A stretch of 48,872 nucleotides of DNA, taken from positions 1 to 48,872 of the forward strand of contig JAHHUG010000002.1 of assembly GCA_020024085.1 (NCBI GenBank), in the 5' to 3' direction. The position numbers and the translations under genes are program-made. The stretch is from Christensenellaceae bacterium. Its GTDB lineage: Bacteria > Bacillota > Clostridia > Christensenellales > CAAEEZ01. How positions within the stretch are numbered: position 1 is the first letter of the stretch; each line of letters starts with the position of its first letter. The notes beneath the pieces were generated by a model. It was given only the letters and a program-made list of their open reading frames with translations, was not told where the DNA came from and did not search any database. Positions 15,486-23,791 of this stretch are shown in pieces.

Positions 15486-16985
15486 CTAATACAATAATTT
15501 TGCATTATCTGGCAAATCTACAACCATTGTATTAAATGTTTTGATACTGAAGTGTTCTATATGATTTTCACTTTTTGGAACTACATAAATCCTTTTGTTT
15601 TTCCAAATAGTTGCACATTCCTTTTCTAAATACCTCAATGTGAACAACCTTGTAAATACCTCCGGATTAACGGTAAGTAGTACAAGTTGTGGGTCGGTAT
15701 CGTTAATTGTATTTTTAAGTGAAGCAGAAATTTTGCTAATGATATGCTCCTCGCTAAATACATATCCCGAACCATTACAATATGGGCAAGGCTTTAACAA
15801 AACCGTGTCTATCATTGACCTAGTTTTCTTTCGTGTAAGCTCTAGTAAACCAAGGCTTGTCATTGAAACAACCGTTGTTTTTACCCTATCCTTTTTAAGA
15901 GCTTTTTTCATCACCTCGACCACTTCGTCACGATGCTCCTGCATTACCATATCAATGAAGTCAACGATAATAATTCCACCAAGATTACGAAGTCGTAATT
16001 GTTTTGCTATCTCTACTGCAGCAAGTTTATTTGTCTCAAATACCGTTTGCTCAAGGTCATTTTCGCCAGTAAATTTACCCGTATTGACATCTATTGTGAT
16101 AAGTGCCTCTGTCCTATCAATGATTAGGTATGCACCATTTTTAAGCACAACCTTTCGTTTTAGCATTTTATCAATTTGGTTTGATAGTCCGTAGTATGAG
16201 AAAAAGTCCTCCTGTCCACTATAAACCTCAATCATATTTGGCTTTGGAGCAACCCTCTCTATCCTATCACGAAGAGTTGAAGCAAAAATTTCATCATTAA
16301 ATACAATAGCATCAAGGTCATTATCTATTAAATCTCGTACCATACGATAGATTAATGAGCCTTCCTCATAAAGTTTTGTAGCCTCGGGAGCTGTTTTATA
16401 GTCCTTATTTATTTGTTTCCACTCGCCGATTAACTTTTCTAGTTCGTTGTTTAATTGCTCATCGGTAGCGTTTTTACTTGCTGTACGAAGTATTACTCCA
16501 CCGTCAATATTTTTTATCGCATTTGTAGCCCATTTTTCAAGCCTTTCACGAACATCTTCTTCCTCAATTTTACGAGAAATACCAACATAATCATTGTTTG
16601 GAACATACACAAGTAGTCTACCTGGAATAGATACATTTGTAGATATTCTTGCTCCCTTTGTGCCAAACTCTTCCTTGATAACTTGACACATTATATCATC
16701 GCCTGGGCTAACCTTTAGGTCGGTACATTCTTGCACCTCTTTGTTAATAATTGATGACTTATCGTATGTTGATTCTCCACAATACAAGAACGCATTTCTT
16801 TCTAGTCCAATATTTACAAAAGCAGCTTTCATACCTTTGATAAGATTGACAACTTTACCCTTATAAATAGAACCTACAATAGAAGGAACATCTTGTTTTT
16901 CTAGTTGAAATTCTACAAGTTCGCCATCTTCTACAAGTGCAACTTGAGTTCTTCTTGGATGATAATCTATAAATAATTTCTTCAT
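15486..16985 (-). CDS. rng: Ribonuclease G/E family endoribonuclease
   Basis: 499 aa, the length of RNase G without the long RNase E tail. An S1-type RNA-binding region (GSIYKGKVVNLIKGMKAAFV) comes first, then the catalytic domain with magnesium-binding aspartates in TIDVNTGKF (about residue 300) and IIVDFIDM (about 342), and the Zn-link CPYCNGSG near 400 that dimerises the enzyme. It cleaves single-stranded RNA in rRNA maturation and mRNA decay. Its start overlaps the DUF2344 gene by four bases; this trio upstream of rplU is a conserved Firmicute arrangement. Confidence 0.94.
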   Translation of the reverse strand: MKKLFIDYHPRRTQVALVEDGELVEFQLEKQDVPSIVGSIYKGKVVNLIKGMKAAFVNIGLERNAFLYCGESTYDKSSIINKEVQECTDLKVSPGDDIMCQVIKEEFGTKGARISTNVSIPGRLLVYVPNNDYVGISRKIEEEDVRERLEKWATNAIKNIDGGVILRTASKNATDEQLNNELEKLIGEWKQINKDYKTAPEATKLYEEGSLIYRMVRDLIDNDLDAIVFNDEIFASTLRDRIERVAPKPNMIEVYSGQEDFFSYYGLSNQIDKMLKRKVVLKNGAYLIIDRTEALITIDVNTGKFTGENDLEQTVFETNKLAAVEIAKQLRLRNLGGIIIVDFIDMVMQEHRDEVVEVMKKALKKDRVKTTVVSMTSLGLLELTRKKTRSMIDTVLLKPCPYCNGSGYVFSEEHIISKISASLKNTINDTDPQLVLLTVNPEVFTRLFTLRYLEKECATIWKNKRIYVVPKSENHIEHFSIKTFNTMVVDLPDNAKLLY

Positions 16986-17629
16986 TTTATTCTCTCCAAA
17001 TAATCTTCAACATTTTCCCCTGTTTCCGATATAAATTGGCTAATTTTTCTACTATTTGTAATATGAATATCAGTAGACAATTCTTCGTTAATTTTTTTAA
17101 TTAAGTAGTCTATTCTTAAGTTTGGATTACCACAAGCTAATGTACATTCAAAAGACTGATTTGACACTTTATAGTCATAAATTAGTGGTTTAACATCAGT
17201 TTCAGCTAGTTCACCCTTTCTCATAACTTGTAATACAATGCTAGGTCTTGACAAAAATTCATTGACTTTAGCTACCTCTAAATCGGTTAAATTAACCTTT
17301 ACAACATAGCTTGCTTTGTCAATATTTTTGGTTAATTTTGGGTTCTCATTTGACACATATTCCTTTGTAAAAACAATGCCACCTATACTCTTTTCGTTAA
17401 GCCTATCAATAATAGTTTTTTCCTCGGTATATATAGTTACATACTCGCTATCACTACTTACTCCAACAGGAAGTGGGGTGGTAAAATATAGTTGCATATG
17501 AGGGTGAAATCCCTTTGAATATTCCACATTAATTTTGCTACGATTGATAATTTTGATAAACTGCTTTAGTAGGTCAATATGCGATACAAATATTGCAGAA
17601 TCCTCTTTTTTATACCTTAATGTAATCAT
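16982..17629 (-). CDS. DUF2344 / TIGR03936 protein, radical SAM-linked
   Basis: 215 aa from ATG 17629, which forms an ATGA overlap with the upstream gene and has AGGTAGG eight bases before it; a GTG three codons earlier is less likely. Family landmarks are an N-terminal RYKKEDSAIFVSHIDLL and KGFHPHMQLYFTTPLPVG. This protein is nearly always paired with the B12-binding radical SAM protein encoded just upstream and is fused to it in some bacteria. Its reaction is unknown; a role in RNA or ribosome modification is guessed from the neighbouring RNase G and ribosomal genes. Confidence 0.88.
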   Translation of the reverse strand: MITLRYKKEDSAIFVSHIDLLKQFIKIINRSKINVEYSKGFHPHMQLYFTTPLPVGVSSDSEYVTIYTEEKTIIDRLNEKSIGGIVFTKEYVSNENPKLTKNIDKASYVVKVNLTDLEVAKVNEFLSRPSIVLQVMRKGELAETDVKPLIYDYKVSNQSFECTLACGNPNLRIDYLIKKINEELSTDIHITNSRKISQFISETGENVEDYLERIK

Positions 17630-19389
17630 ATTGTACACCTACCTAAACTTGTAACACCACAACCATTACAACCATTTCTGCAATTTTTGGTTGTCTTGCC
17701 TTCTAGTGCCTTTTCGTATTCTTTAATCAAATATTGTTTAGTTACACCTGCATCAATAAAGTCCCAAGGAAGCTCCTCGGTAGTTGAAAATGCCCTTGTG
17801 TAATCCTCCACTTTTATACCTGCTTCATTAAAGGCTTCAATCCACGCATCAAAGTTGAAATGTTCTGACCAACTATCAAACCTGCAACCCTTTAAATAAG
17901 CAAGTTCAATAGCCTTTGAAAGTTTTTTATCTCCTCTTGCAAGAACTGCTTCGACCAATGAAGATTTGCTCTCGTGGTAGTGATAATCTACACCCTTAAT
18001 CTTTGACAAACCTTGATACAAATACTCCTGACGATTTCGCATTTCCTCAAGGCTAATTTGCTCGGTAAACTGAAATGGTGTATATGGCTTTGGAATAAAT
18101 ACAGCAGTTGACAATGTAATTCGCAACTTTCTATTTTTCCTTATGCTATAATACAAGTCCTTTAAGTGATTGCAAATTTCAATTATTCCGTCAAGGTCCT
18201 CATAGGTTTCGGTTGGAAGACCTATCATAAAATATAACTTTACGCTGTCGTAACCTTGTTCAAATGCACTACCGATGCTATTGTTAATATCATCAATAGT
18301 GATATTTTTGTTAATTACATCTCTAAGCCTTTGAGTACCTGCCTCCGGTGCAAATGTAAGTGAACTTTTTCTGCAAACTGAACTAATTACATTGTCATAG
18401 CTATTAAGCCTTAACGATGGCAAACTTAATGTAATATGGTTTTCTTTGCAATACTTGCTAAGGTCTGGTAAAAGCTCCATTAAAAAAGAATAATCGCCAG
18501 TACTCAAACTTGAAAGTGATAGTTCATTATAACCAGTATTTTCAAGTAAATTTATAGCTTGTTTAATTGCCACATCTTTCATCTTTTCTCTAATTGGTCG
18601 GTAGATAAAGCAAGCTTGACAGAATCTACAACCCGATGCACAACCACGATACAATTCTAATGCAACTCTATCGTGAACAATCTCGATATTAGGAACAAGT
18701 GGTTTGCTTGGATAATAACTTTTATTGATATCACTAACAACAGCTTTTTTTACCTTTTCGCCTTTTTTGTGAAGTCTTGGTACATACATACCAGTAATAG
18801 ACTGTGCCTTTTCAAGTATTTTCCACTTTGATAGTCCTTGTTTTTTGCCTTCTGCAACAAGATGACCAAACTCCCTTAAGCAATCCTCGCCCTCTCCAAT
18901 AGAAATGATATCTACAAAATCCTCAAAGGGTGCTGGATTAATAGAACAAGAACCACCTGCAAGGATAATAGGCATATTTTCCCCTCTATCCTTTGAGTAA
19001 AAAGGTATTTCAGCAAGGTCTAGCATATACAAAACATTTGTATAAAGTAGCTCAAAACCTAGTGAAAAACTAACAATATCAAAATTTTTAAGTGGTTTTT
19101 TAGTTTCAATAGAAAGTAGTGGCAAATTACCCTTTAACTTGTCACCTAAATCTACCCAAGGAGCATAACATCTTTCGCAAACAATATCCTCTTCCTCATT
19201 AAGCATATTGTACAAAATTGATACTCCTATATTGCTCATACCTACCTCGTACACATCGGGAAAACATATACACATATCTAGTGTATGAGGTTTGTTCATA
19301 TTTGGGGTATTATATTCGCCACCAGTATATCTACTTGGTTTTGATACATCTAGTAGCATCTCGTTGTATTTTTCTAAAAAGTTATCCAT
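17626..19389 (-). CDS. B12-binding-domain radical SAM protein, TIGR03960 type
   Basis: 587 aa. An N-terminal cobalamin-binding-like domain (about 40-190) precedes the radical SAM core, whose [4Fe-4S] motif is CASGCRFCQAC near residue 250, followed by GYNELSLSSLSTGD and FAPEAGTQRLRDVINK. A cysteine-rich C-terminus (CRNGCNGCGV) may bind another cluster. The reaction is not established. It heads an operon with DUF2344 and rng. No ribosome site is visible, and the promoter lies so close that the mRNA appears nearly leaderless. Confidence 0.9.
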   Translation of the reverse strand: MDNFLEKYNEMLLDVSKPSRYTGGEYNTPNMNKPHTLDMCICFPDVYEVGMSNIGVSILYNMLNEEEDIVCERCYAPWVDLGDKLKGNLPLLSIETKKPLKNFDIVSFSLGFELLYTNVLYMLDLAEIPFYSKDRGENMPIILAGGSCSINPAPFEDFVDIISIGEGEDCLREFGHLVAEGKKQGLSKWKILEKAQSITGMYVPRLHKKGEKVKKAVVSDINKSYYPSKPLVPNIEIVHDRVALELYRGCASGCRFCQACFIYRPIREKMKDVAIKQAINLLENTGYNELSLSSLSTGDYSFLMELLPDLSKYCKENHITLSLPSLRLNSYDNVISSVCRKSSLTFAPEAGTQRLRDVINKNITIDDINNSIGSAFEQGYDSVKLYFMIGLPTETYEDLDGIIEICNHLKDLYYSIRKNRKLRITLSTAVFIPKPYTPFQFTEQISLEEMRNRQEYLYQGLSKIKGVDYHYHESKSSLVEAVLARGDKKLSKAIELAYLKGCRFDSWSEHFNFDAWIEAFNEAGIKVEDYTRAFSTTEELPWDFIDAGVTKQYLIKEYEKALEGKTTKNCRNGCNGCGVTSLGRCTI

Positions 19390-19398
19390 AATTATCTA

Positions 19399-19427
19399 AT
19401 TTTATAATATATAAATATAATTGTCAA
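19399..19427 (-). promoter_or_regulatory. Promoter of the radical SAM-rng operon, apparently leaderless
   Basis: TTGACA (19422-19427), 17-base spacer and TAAAAT (19399-19404) on the minus strand. Transcription would start near 19392, only about three bases before the ATG at 19389. Confidence 0.7.
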
Positions 19428-19461
19428 ATTATAAATTATTAAAGTACACTACCTTAAACTC

Positions 19462-19489
19462 TTATGTTTTATATCGAAATATAACATAA
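19462..19489. repeat. Intergenic inverted repeat
   Basis: Seven-base arms (19462-19468 with 19483-19489) extended by four more pairs (19471-19474 with 19479-19482). It lies upstream of the radical SAM operon promoter and has no T-run, so an operator is possible but unproven. Confidence 0.35.
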
Positions 19490-19602
19490 AACAGTGTTTA
19501 TATATTGATTTTGATACTTAAAATATTATGTATTGTCAGTATATCAAATATTTATTTGTAAAAATGCAATTATTAAATTATATTCCATAAAAAAAATTGC
19601 AT

Positions 19603-19628
19603 AAAAAAAGGGGTATTAATTTACCCCT
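19603..19628 (-). terminator. Terminator of the manA-ROK transcript
   Basis: A 7-bp GC-rich stem (19622-19628 with 19609-19615) and 6-base loop are followed on the minus strand by seven T. The hairpin contains the ROK stop codon. Confidence 0.88.
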
Positions 19629-20563
19629 AGCATTGCAGCACCAAGAATGCCTGCATCATTTTTAAGTTTAGCTTGCTTTACATCAATAGGTGGCAAGTAT
19701 TGATTGCCAAACAAATGTTCATTGACATATTTATTAAGTGGTTTGATTAAAAGTTCGTTTTGAGCAGATACTCCACCACCAATAAGTACAATCTCTGGTC
19801 TAAAAATATTAGCAATACCGATTATACCTGATGCAACATATTTAATATATGTATTTAGTACTTGTTTTGCAAGTTTGTCGCCTTTATTTACTGCCTCAAA
19901 CACAACCTTTCCGTTTACATCACCCATATCTTTTGCTATATTTGCAAGCACTCCGTTTGGTTCGGTTTCAATAGCTTTTTTAGTTTGTTCAATAAGTGCT
20001 GAAGTTGATGCATATTTTTCGTAACAACCATTTTCGCCACACGCACAATGTTTGCCATCAACAACTATTGTAATGTGACCACCCTCGGTACCTCCACCAT
20101 TTTTTGCAACAAGTAATTTTCCGTTGATAATGATTCCACTACCTACACCTGTTCCAAGTGTAACCATAAGTACATTTTCAGCACCTTTTGCATTACCAAA
20201 GTAATACTCCCCAAGAACTGCACAGTTTGCATCGTTTTCTACAAAACATTTTATATTATATTTATTTTTAACCTTACTTGCAATTTCAAGATGTTCTACA
20301 CCAAGGTTGCTTGCATATACAATTTCGCCATTGTTTGGATTGATAATTCCTGGAGAACCAATGCCAATACTTTCTATATCATTTACTGAAACATTGTTTT
20401 CTTGTAAAACTCTATCTATCAATGAAAAAATACATTCCGTTAATTTATCATTACTATTAAGTGGTGTTACCTCAGTAACTTTATTAGATAATTTACCATC
20501 GCTATCCATTAAAGCAACTTTGATACTCATTCCACCAATATCAACACCTACTCTATACTTCAT
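19616..20563 (-). CDS. ROK-family sugar kinase, probable glucokinase
   Basis: 315 aa. The ATPase core begins VGVDIGGMSIK; ENDANCAVLGE holds the catalytic Asp; GTGVGSGIII follows; and EGGHITI with CACGENGCYEKYAS forms the ROK zinc site (one His, three Cys). There is no N-terminal DNA-binding domain, so it is an enzyme and not a ROK repressor. GTEGGHI and the zinc motif fit glucokinases best, but other hexoses cannot be excluded. It lies 25 bases after manA, so both may feed sugars into glycolysis. Confidence 0.88.
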   Translation of the reverse strand: MKYRVGVDIGGMSIKVALMDSDGKLSNKVTEVTPLNSNDKLTECIFSLIDRVLQENNVSVNDIESIGIGSPGIINPNNGEIVYASNLGVEHLEIASKVKNKYNIKCFVENDANCAVLGEYYFGNAKGAENVLMVTLGTGVGSGIIINGKLLVAKNGGGTEGGHITIVVDGKHCACGENGCYEKYASTSALIEQTKKAIETEPNGVLANIAKDMGDVNGKVVFEAVNKGDKLAKQVLNTYIKYVASGIIGIANIFRPEIVLIGGGVSAQNELLIKPLNKYVNEHLFGNQYLPPIDVKQAKLKNDAGILGAAMLGVN

Positions 20564-20588
20564 ACTCTCACCTCAATTTGTCCTAATG

Positions 20589-21530
20589 TTAAAATTCTAC
20601 TTTAATAATTCTTGCACGATTTTTAATCTTGCACCTAAAATCCCTAGGCAATATCACACTATACATTTCGGGTACAATTTGTGTTTGTAATTTACCCATT
20701 CTAACATACTCTATTGCAAGGTCGCCATCAAGTGTCATTAACCAAGTCAAGCTATCCTCGTTGTAAAGTGCCATTCCTTCAGTTGAAATATCGCTTAACT
20801 TAAAGTATGGTGCAAAATCTTTTTTATGTATTACATTATTATTTTCAAGTAAAATTGGAAGTTTTAAGATAAAATGCTCGGATTTATTAAAGTTTGTAAC
20901 AGCTAGTCCCTCTTCAATATTAAGTGGGCGTGAGCTATCATTCCTGCCAAAGTCGTACATTCGATAGGTAATATCGCAATTTTCTTGAATGGCAACAAGC
21001 TTGATTCCACCTGTCATTGTGTGCAAATTGCCAGTATCTATTTCCACAATATCGCCCTTTTTTACCGACTGAAAATTCATAATTTCTAGCAAAGTGCCAT
21101 TATTTATCCTTTCTAAAACTTCTTCTTTTGTGGTGTCCTTATTAAAACCAACATAAACACCTGCTCCCTCTTTAGCATCAACTATATACCAAGCCTCCAC
21201 CTTACCCAAACTATGCATATGACTTTTTGCATAGATGTCCGAAGGGTGCACTTGCACTGATGGGAAATCGGCAGTATTAGCAAGCTTAATTATAATAGGG
21301 AACTCCTTTGGCTCGTTATCCTTTACCCAATATGGATAGTCCTCAAATATTGTTGACAAGTTTTTGCCAACCAGTGAACCATTGATAACAGTAGAAGGCT
21401 TGTCCTTAAGTGTGGATAATACATAAGCTTCTGACGCTCTGCCAGTATGATTATAATATTCATTCAAGCCATCGCCACCCCATACAGAACTTGATATAGT
21501 TGGCTCGATTAATAGTGGATACTTTTTCAT
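20589..21530 (-). CDS. manA: Mannose-6-phosphate isomerase, class I (Firmicute type)
   Basis: 313 aa cupin enzyme that interconverts mannose-6-phosphate and fructose-6-phosphate. Zinc-site motifs are SVQVHPSD, KVEAWYI and GNLHTM; the N-terminal SSVWGG is typical of the short bacterial form. The gene lacks a visible ribosome site, and its promoter would place the transcript start at the ATG itself. It is followed by the ROK kinase gene. Confidence 0.93.
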   Translation of the reverse strand: MKKYPLLIEPTISSSVWGGDGLNEYYNHTGRASEAYVLSTLKDKPSTVINGSLVGKNLSTIFEDYPYWVKDNEPKEFPIIIKLANTADFPSVQVHPSDIYAKSHMHSLGKVEAWYIVDAKEGAGVYVGFNKDTTKEEVLERINNGTLLEIMNFQSVKKGDIVEIDTGNLHTMTGGIKLVAIQENCDITYRMYDFGRNDSSRPLNIEEGLAVTNFNKSEHFILKLPILLENNNVIHKKDFAPYFKLSDISTEGMALYNEDSLTWLMTLDGDLAIEYVRMGKLQTQIVPEMYSVILPRDFRCKIKNRARIIKVEF

Positions 21531-21533
21531 AAC

Positions 21534-21559
21534 TTTATTGTAAAATTTTATACAATAAA
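21534..21559. repeat. Perfect inverted repeat over the manA promoter
   Basis: Nine-base perfect arms (21534-21542 and 21551-21559) around an AT-rich 8-base centre. One arm contains the putative -10 box and the other adjoins the -35 box, so the palindrome spans the promoter spacer, an ideal operator position. With no adjacent T-run in either gene's direction it is a poor terminator for the M50 gene. Confidence 0.5.
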
Positions 21560-21565
21560 AGTCAA
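21537..21565 (-). promoter_or_regulatory. Promoter of manA-ROK, apparently leaderless
   Basis: TTGACT (21560-21565), 17-base spacer and TACAAT (21537-21542) on the minus strand. Seven bases downstream of the -10 box is the A of the manA ATG (21530). Confidence 0.62.
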
Positions 21566-21594
21566 TAAACTAAACTAACATAATTACATTTGCA

Positions 21595-22416
21595 TCAAAA
21601 ATATATATCCTTAATTTTTGTATAAATTGGATATTTTTTTACTAATTCTTCAAGTTTTTCTTCCGAAATTACATTATTTGTACTATTGCTATCAACAATT
21701 ATATAAGTATTGATTGTTTTAGGGCTTAATAATTTTATTAATTTTAATAGCAAAACATCGCTTGTAATGTATATTTTTTTTCCCTCAACACCACTTTGAT
21801 AATCCTTAACTATAAATGCCGAATTAAGCACATAATTTTCACTTTCCTTTTTAGTGCCACTCGTTGCCCCAACAAATAAAAATATCGCAAATATTCCCAA
21901 GGTAAAATTGATATCATAAAAAGCTGAAACAATAAAAAGTATCATAAAAATAAATGAAAAAATGACACCTAATATTCGTAAAATTTTTAATGCCTTTAAC
22001 CTGTTTTTTGAAAAAGTTAATATAAATCTTGCTCCGTCAAGTGGATATACGGGTATTAAATTAACAAAAAATATACCTAGATTTGTGTACACAAAACTCT
22101 TTGTATAGTAGTATGAGGTTGGAATAATCCACCAAAATGCAATAAAGATTATTGCAATTAACAAACTTACAACTGGCCCACTAATTGCAATAATTCTTTC
22201 CGATTTTTTGTCTATATTTTCCTCTCCTGATATTACTGCACCATATGGCAAAAGTTTGATTTCTTTTAGGTAATATCCATAGTACTTTGCAGTAGTTTTA
22301 TGTCCTAACTCATGTAGTACAACTGCGACTATTCCATAGAATAATGCCACTCCCTGCCCGTAAATTATCAAAATTAACGAAAAAAGCAGGAATAATGGAT
22401 GCAATTTTAATTTCAT
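21595..22416 (-). CDS. M50 site-2-type membrane metalloprotease, SpoIVFB-like
   Basis: 273 aa integral membrane zinc protease. The active-site HELGH is at 35-39 in a membrane segment, and the third ligand Asp lies in PVYPLDGARF near residue 126. About five to six hydrophobic helices are visible; the C-terminal 70 residues are soluble and contain no complete CBS domain. Family members cut membrane-bound regulators, such as pro-sigma-K during sporulation. The position near min genes and rplU matches that of spoIVFB in Firmicutes, but SpoIVFA is not seen; a small membrane protein gene precedes it instead. Confidence 0.88.
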   Translation of the reverse strand: MKLKLHPLFLLFSLILIIYGQGVALFYGIVAVVLHELGHKTTAKYYGYYLKEIKLLPYGAVISGEENIDKKSERIIAISGPVVSLLIAIIFIAFWWIIPTSYYYTKSFVYTNLGIFFVNLIPVYPLDGARFILTFSKNRLKALKILRILGVIFSFIFMILFIVSAFYDINFTLGIFAIFLFVGATSGTKKESENYVLNSAFIVKDYQSGVEGKKIYITSDVLLLKLIKLLSPKTINTYIIVDSNSTNNVISEEKLEELVKKYPIYTKIKDIYF

Positions 22417-22417
22417 T

Positions 22418-22582
22418 TTAGACTAAACCAACAATCAAAAATGCAACTCCTACAATTATTCCTACCGATACAAAAAGCATACTAAAATCCAAAAAATCAA
22501 GTCGTTTAGTTTTCTTTTTTTCTTCCTTTACAACATACTCATTTTTGTAACCATCTGCTTCAATAATTTTTAGTTTTTCCAT
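22418..22582 (-). CDS. Small single-pass membrane protein (54 aa)
   Basis: A short open frame with a strong GAGGTGAG ribosome site seven bases before its ATG. The first 30 residues are charged (EEKKKTKR before the membrane segment) and residues 34-54 are one hydrophobic helix, so the N-terminus is probably cytoplasmic by the positive-inside rule. It ends one base before the M50 ATG, so the two are surely co-translated. The position is where a SpoIVFA-like partner would be expected. I recognise no family; a regulator or anchor for the protease is inference. Confidence 0.72.
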   Translation of the reverse strand: MEKLKIIEADGYKNEYVVKEEKKKTKRLDFLDFSMLFVSVGIIVGVAFLIVGLV

Positions 22583-22621
22583 AACTCACCTCACAATTAA
22601 TGCTACAATTAATATATGAGG

Positions 22622-22849
22622 TTACTTTGCAATATATGCCCTTTTTAATTTATCTGCTTTGCAAGAAATATTAATGGTATAGATAGAATAATTATCCACA
22701 TCAATATCTATGGATAAAGTCTTGTCTATTACATCAAAATAATCGGTAAGTATATTATAGATATCGCTACGAATAACCTCGGTAAAAGAGCCTGTTTCCT
22801 GCATTTTATCATTAAGTAAAATCTGTTCTGCTCGCTTATTATTTTTCAT
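22622..22849 (-). CDS. minE: Cell division topological specificity factor MinE (divergent)
   Basis: 75 aa. It lies eight bases downstream of minD and its centre (VIRSDIYNILTDYFDVID) and beta-strand region (SIDIDVDNYSIYTINISC) align with MinE. It is a little short, and the N-terminal membrane-binding/anti-MinCD segment is poorly conserved. MinE drives MinD off the membrane to set the division site. No minC is seen. Confidence 0.75.
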   Translation of the reverse strand: MKNNKRAEQILLNDKMQETGSFTEVIRSDIYNILTDYFDVIDKTLSIDIDVDNYSIYTINISCKADKLKRAYIAK

Positions 22850-22857
22850 TTATTCAC

Positions 22858-23646
22858 CTATAAAATTCGTTTAATTTTGCTTCTAATTTTGCCCAAAGTT
22901 CCCCTATATTTACTACTACAATCGTAGACAATATTGCTAGAACCCATAATATTATCTGCAAGCGACAAAAATGCCTTTGTGGAACGAGTTTTTTCATTGA
23001 CTGTTGTTGCATTGCTTAGTACCACATCGTCATCAGCTGGTATTACTCCTATGGGATTAATACGAAGAAGTCTACTAATATCAGTTACGCTAAACATTTC
23101 GCCCGTTACAACCAAATCTCCTCGCATCATATTAATTACTAGGTTTATCTTGTCAAGATTGTAGGTAGACAGAGTGGAAATAGTTTTGTCTGCATCTCGA
23201 ATAGCCGATATATTAGGAGTGGTAACAACTATTGCCTCGGTAGAAGATACTACTGCCCTATGAAAACCCATATCCATTCCTGCTGGGCAATCTATAAGAA
23301 TATAATCAAAATAATTATCAAGATTATAAGCAATATTTTCGAAGTCCTTGGTTGTAATTTCACTTTCACTACCACCCTTTGTAGAGGGTAAAACATACAA
23401 ATTAGGCAACATTAAATCCTTGACAAGTGCTTGCTTTGGTCTGCATTTGCCTTTTGATACATCTAGTATATCGTACACAACCTTGTTCTCAATACTCATT
23501 ACAACATCAAGATTGTTTAGTCCAATATCGCCATCAATTAAGCATACCGATTGACCTTTCAAGGCTAATGCTGTTCCAAGATTTGCAGTAAGTGTAGTTT
23601 TTCCTACTCCACCTTTACCCGATGTTATAACTATTCTTCGTGCCAT
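22858..23646 (-). CDS. minD: Septum site-determining ATPase MinD
   Basis: 262 aa membrane-cycling ATPase. The deviant Walker A motif GKGGVGKTT lies at 10-18 with Lys11 as the signature lysine; DGDIGLNNLD and DCPAGMDMGF follow. The C-terminus YRGTLGKIRSKIKRIL forms the amphipathic membrane-targeting helix. A GGAGGG site precedes the ATG. It is the first gene of minD-minE-small membrane protein-M50 protease. Confidence 0.94.
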   Translation of the reverse strand: MARRIVITSGKGGVGKTTLTANLGTALALKGQSVCLIDGDIGLNNLDVVMSIENKVVYDILDVSKGKCRPKQALVKDLMLPNLYVLPSTKGGSESEITTKDFENIAYNLDNYFDYILIDCPAGMDMGFHRAVVSSTEAIVVTTPNISAIRDADKTISTLSTYNLDKINLVINMMRGDLVVTGEMFSVTDISRLLRINPIGVIPADDDVVLSNATTVNEKTRSTKAFLSLADNIMGSSNIVYDCSSKYRGTLGKIRSKIKRIL

Positions 23647-23723
23647 ATTCCCTCCACTATTATTATAAAAATAATATAACTAAAAATAATGGTAGAATTT
23701 GGATTATTATAAAAATTTTGCAA

Positions 23724-23749
23724 TAAAAAAAGCACCTAAATCGGTGCTT
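23724..23749 (-). terminator. Terminator after the ppx-maf-mreB-like operon
   Basis: A perfect 7-bp stem (23743-23749 with 23730-23736) and 6-base loop are followed on the minus strand by T-residues. It separates the 4-TM gene from minD. Confidence 0.87.
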
Positions 23750-23791
23750 ATTATTATTAAAAATTAACAGATTATTTGTAAAAAAATGTAG

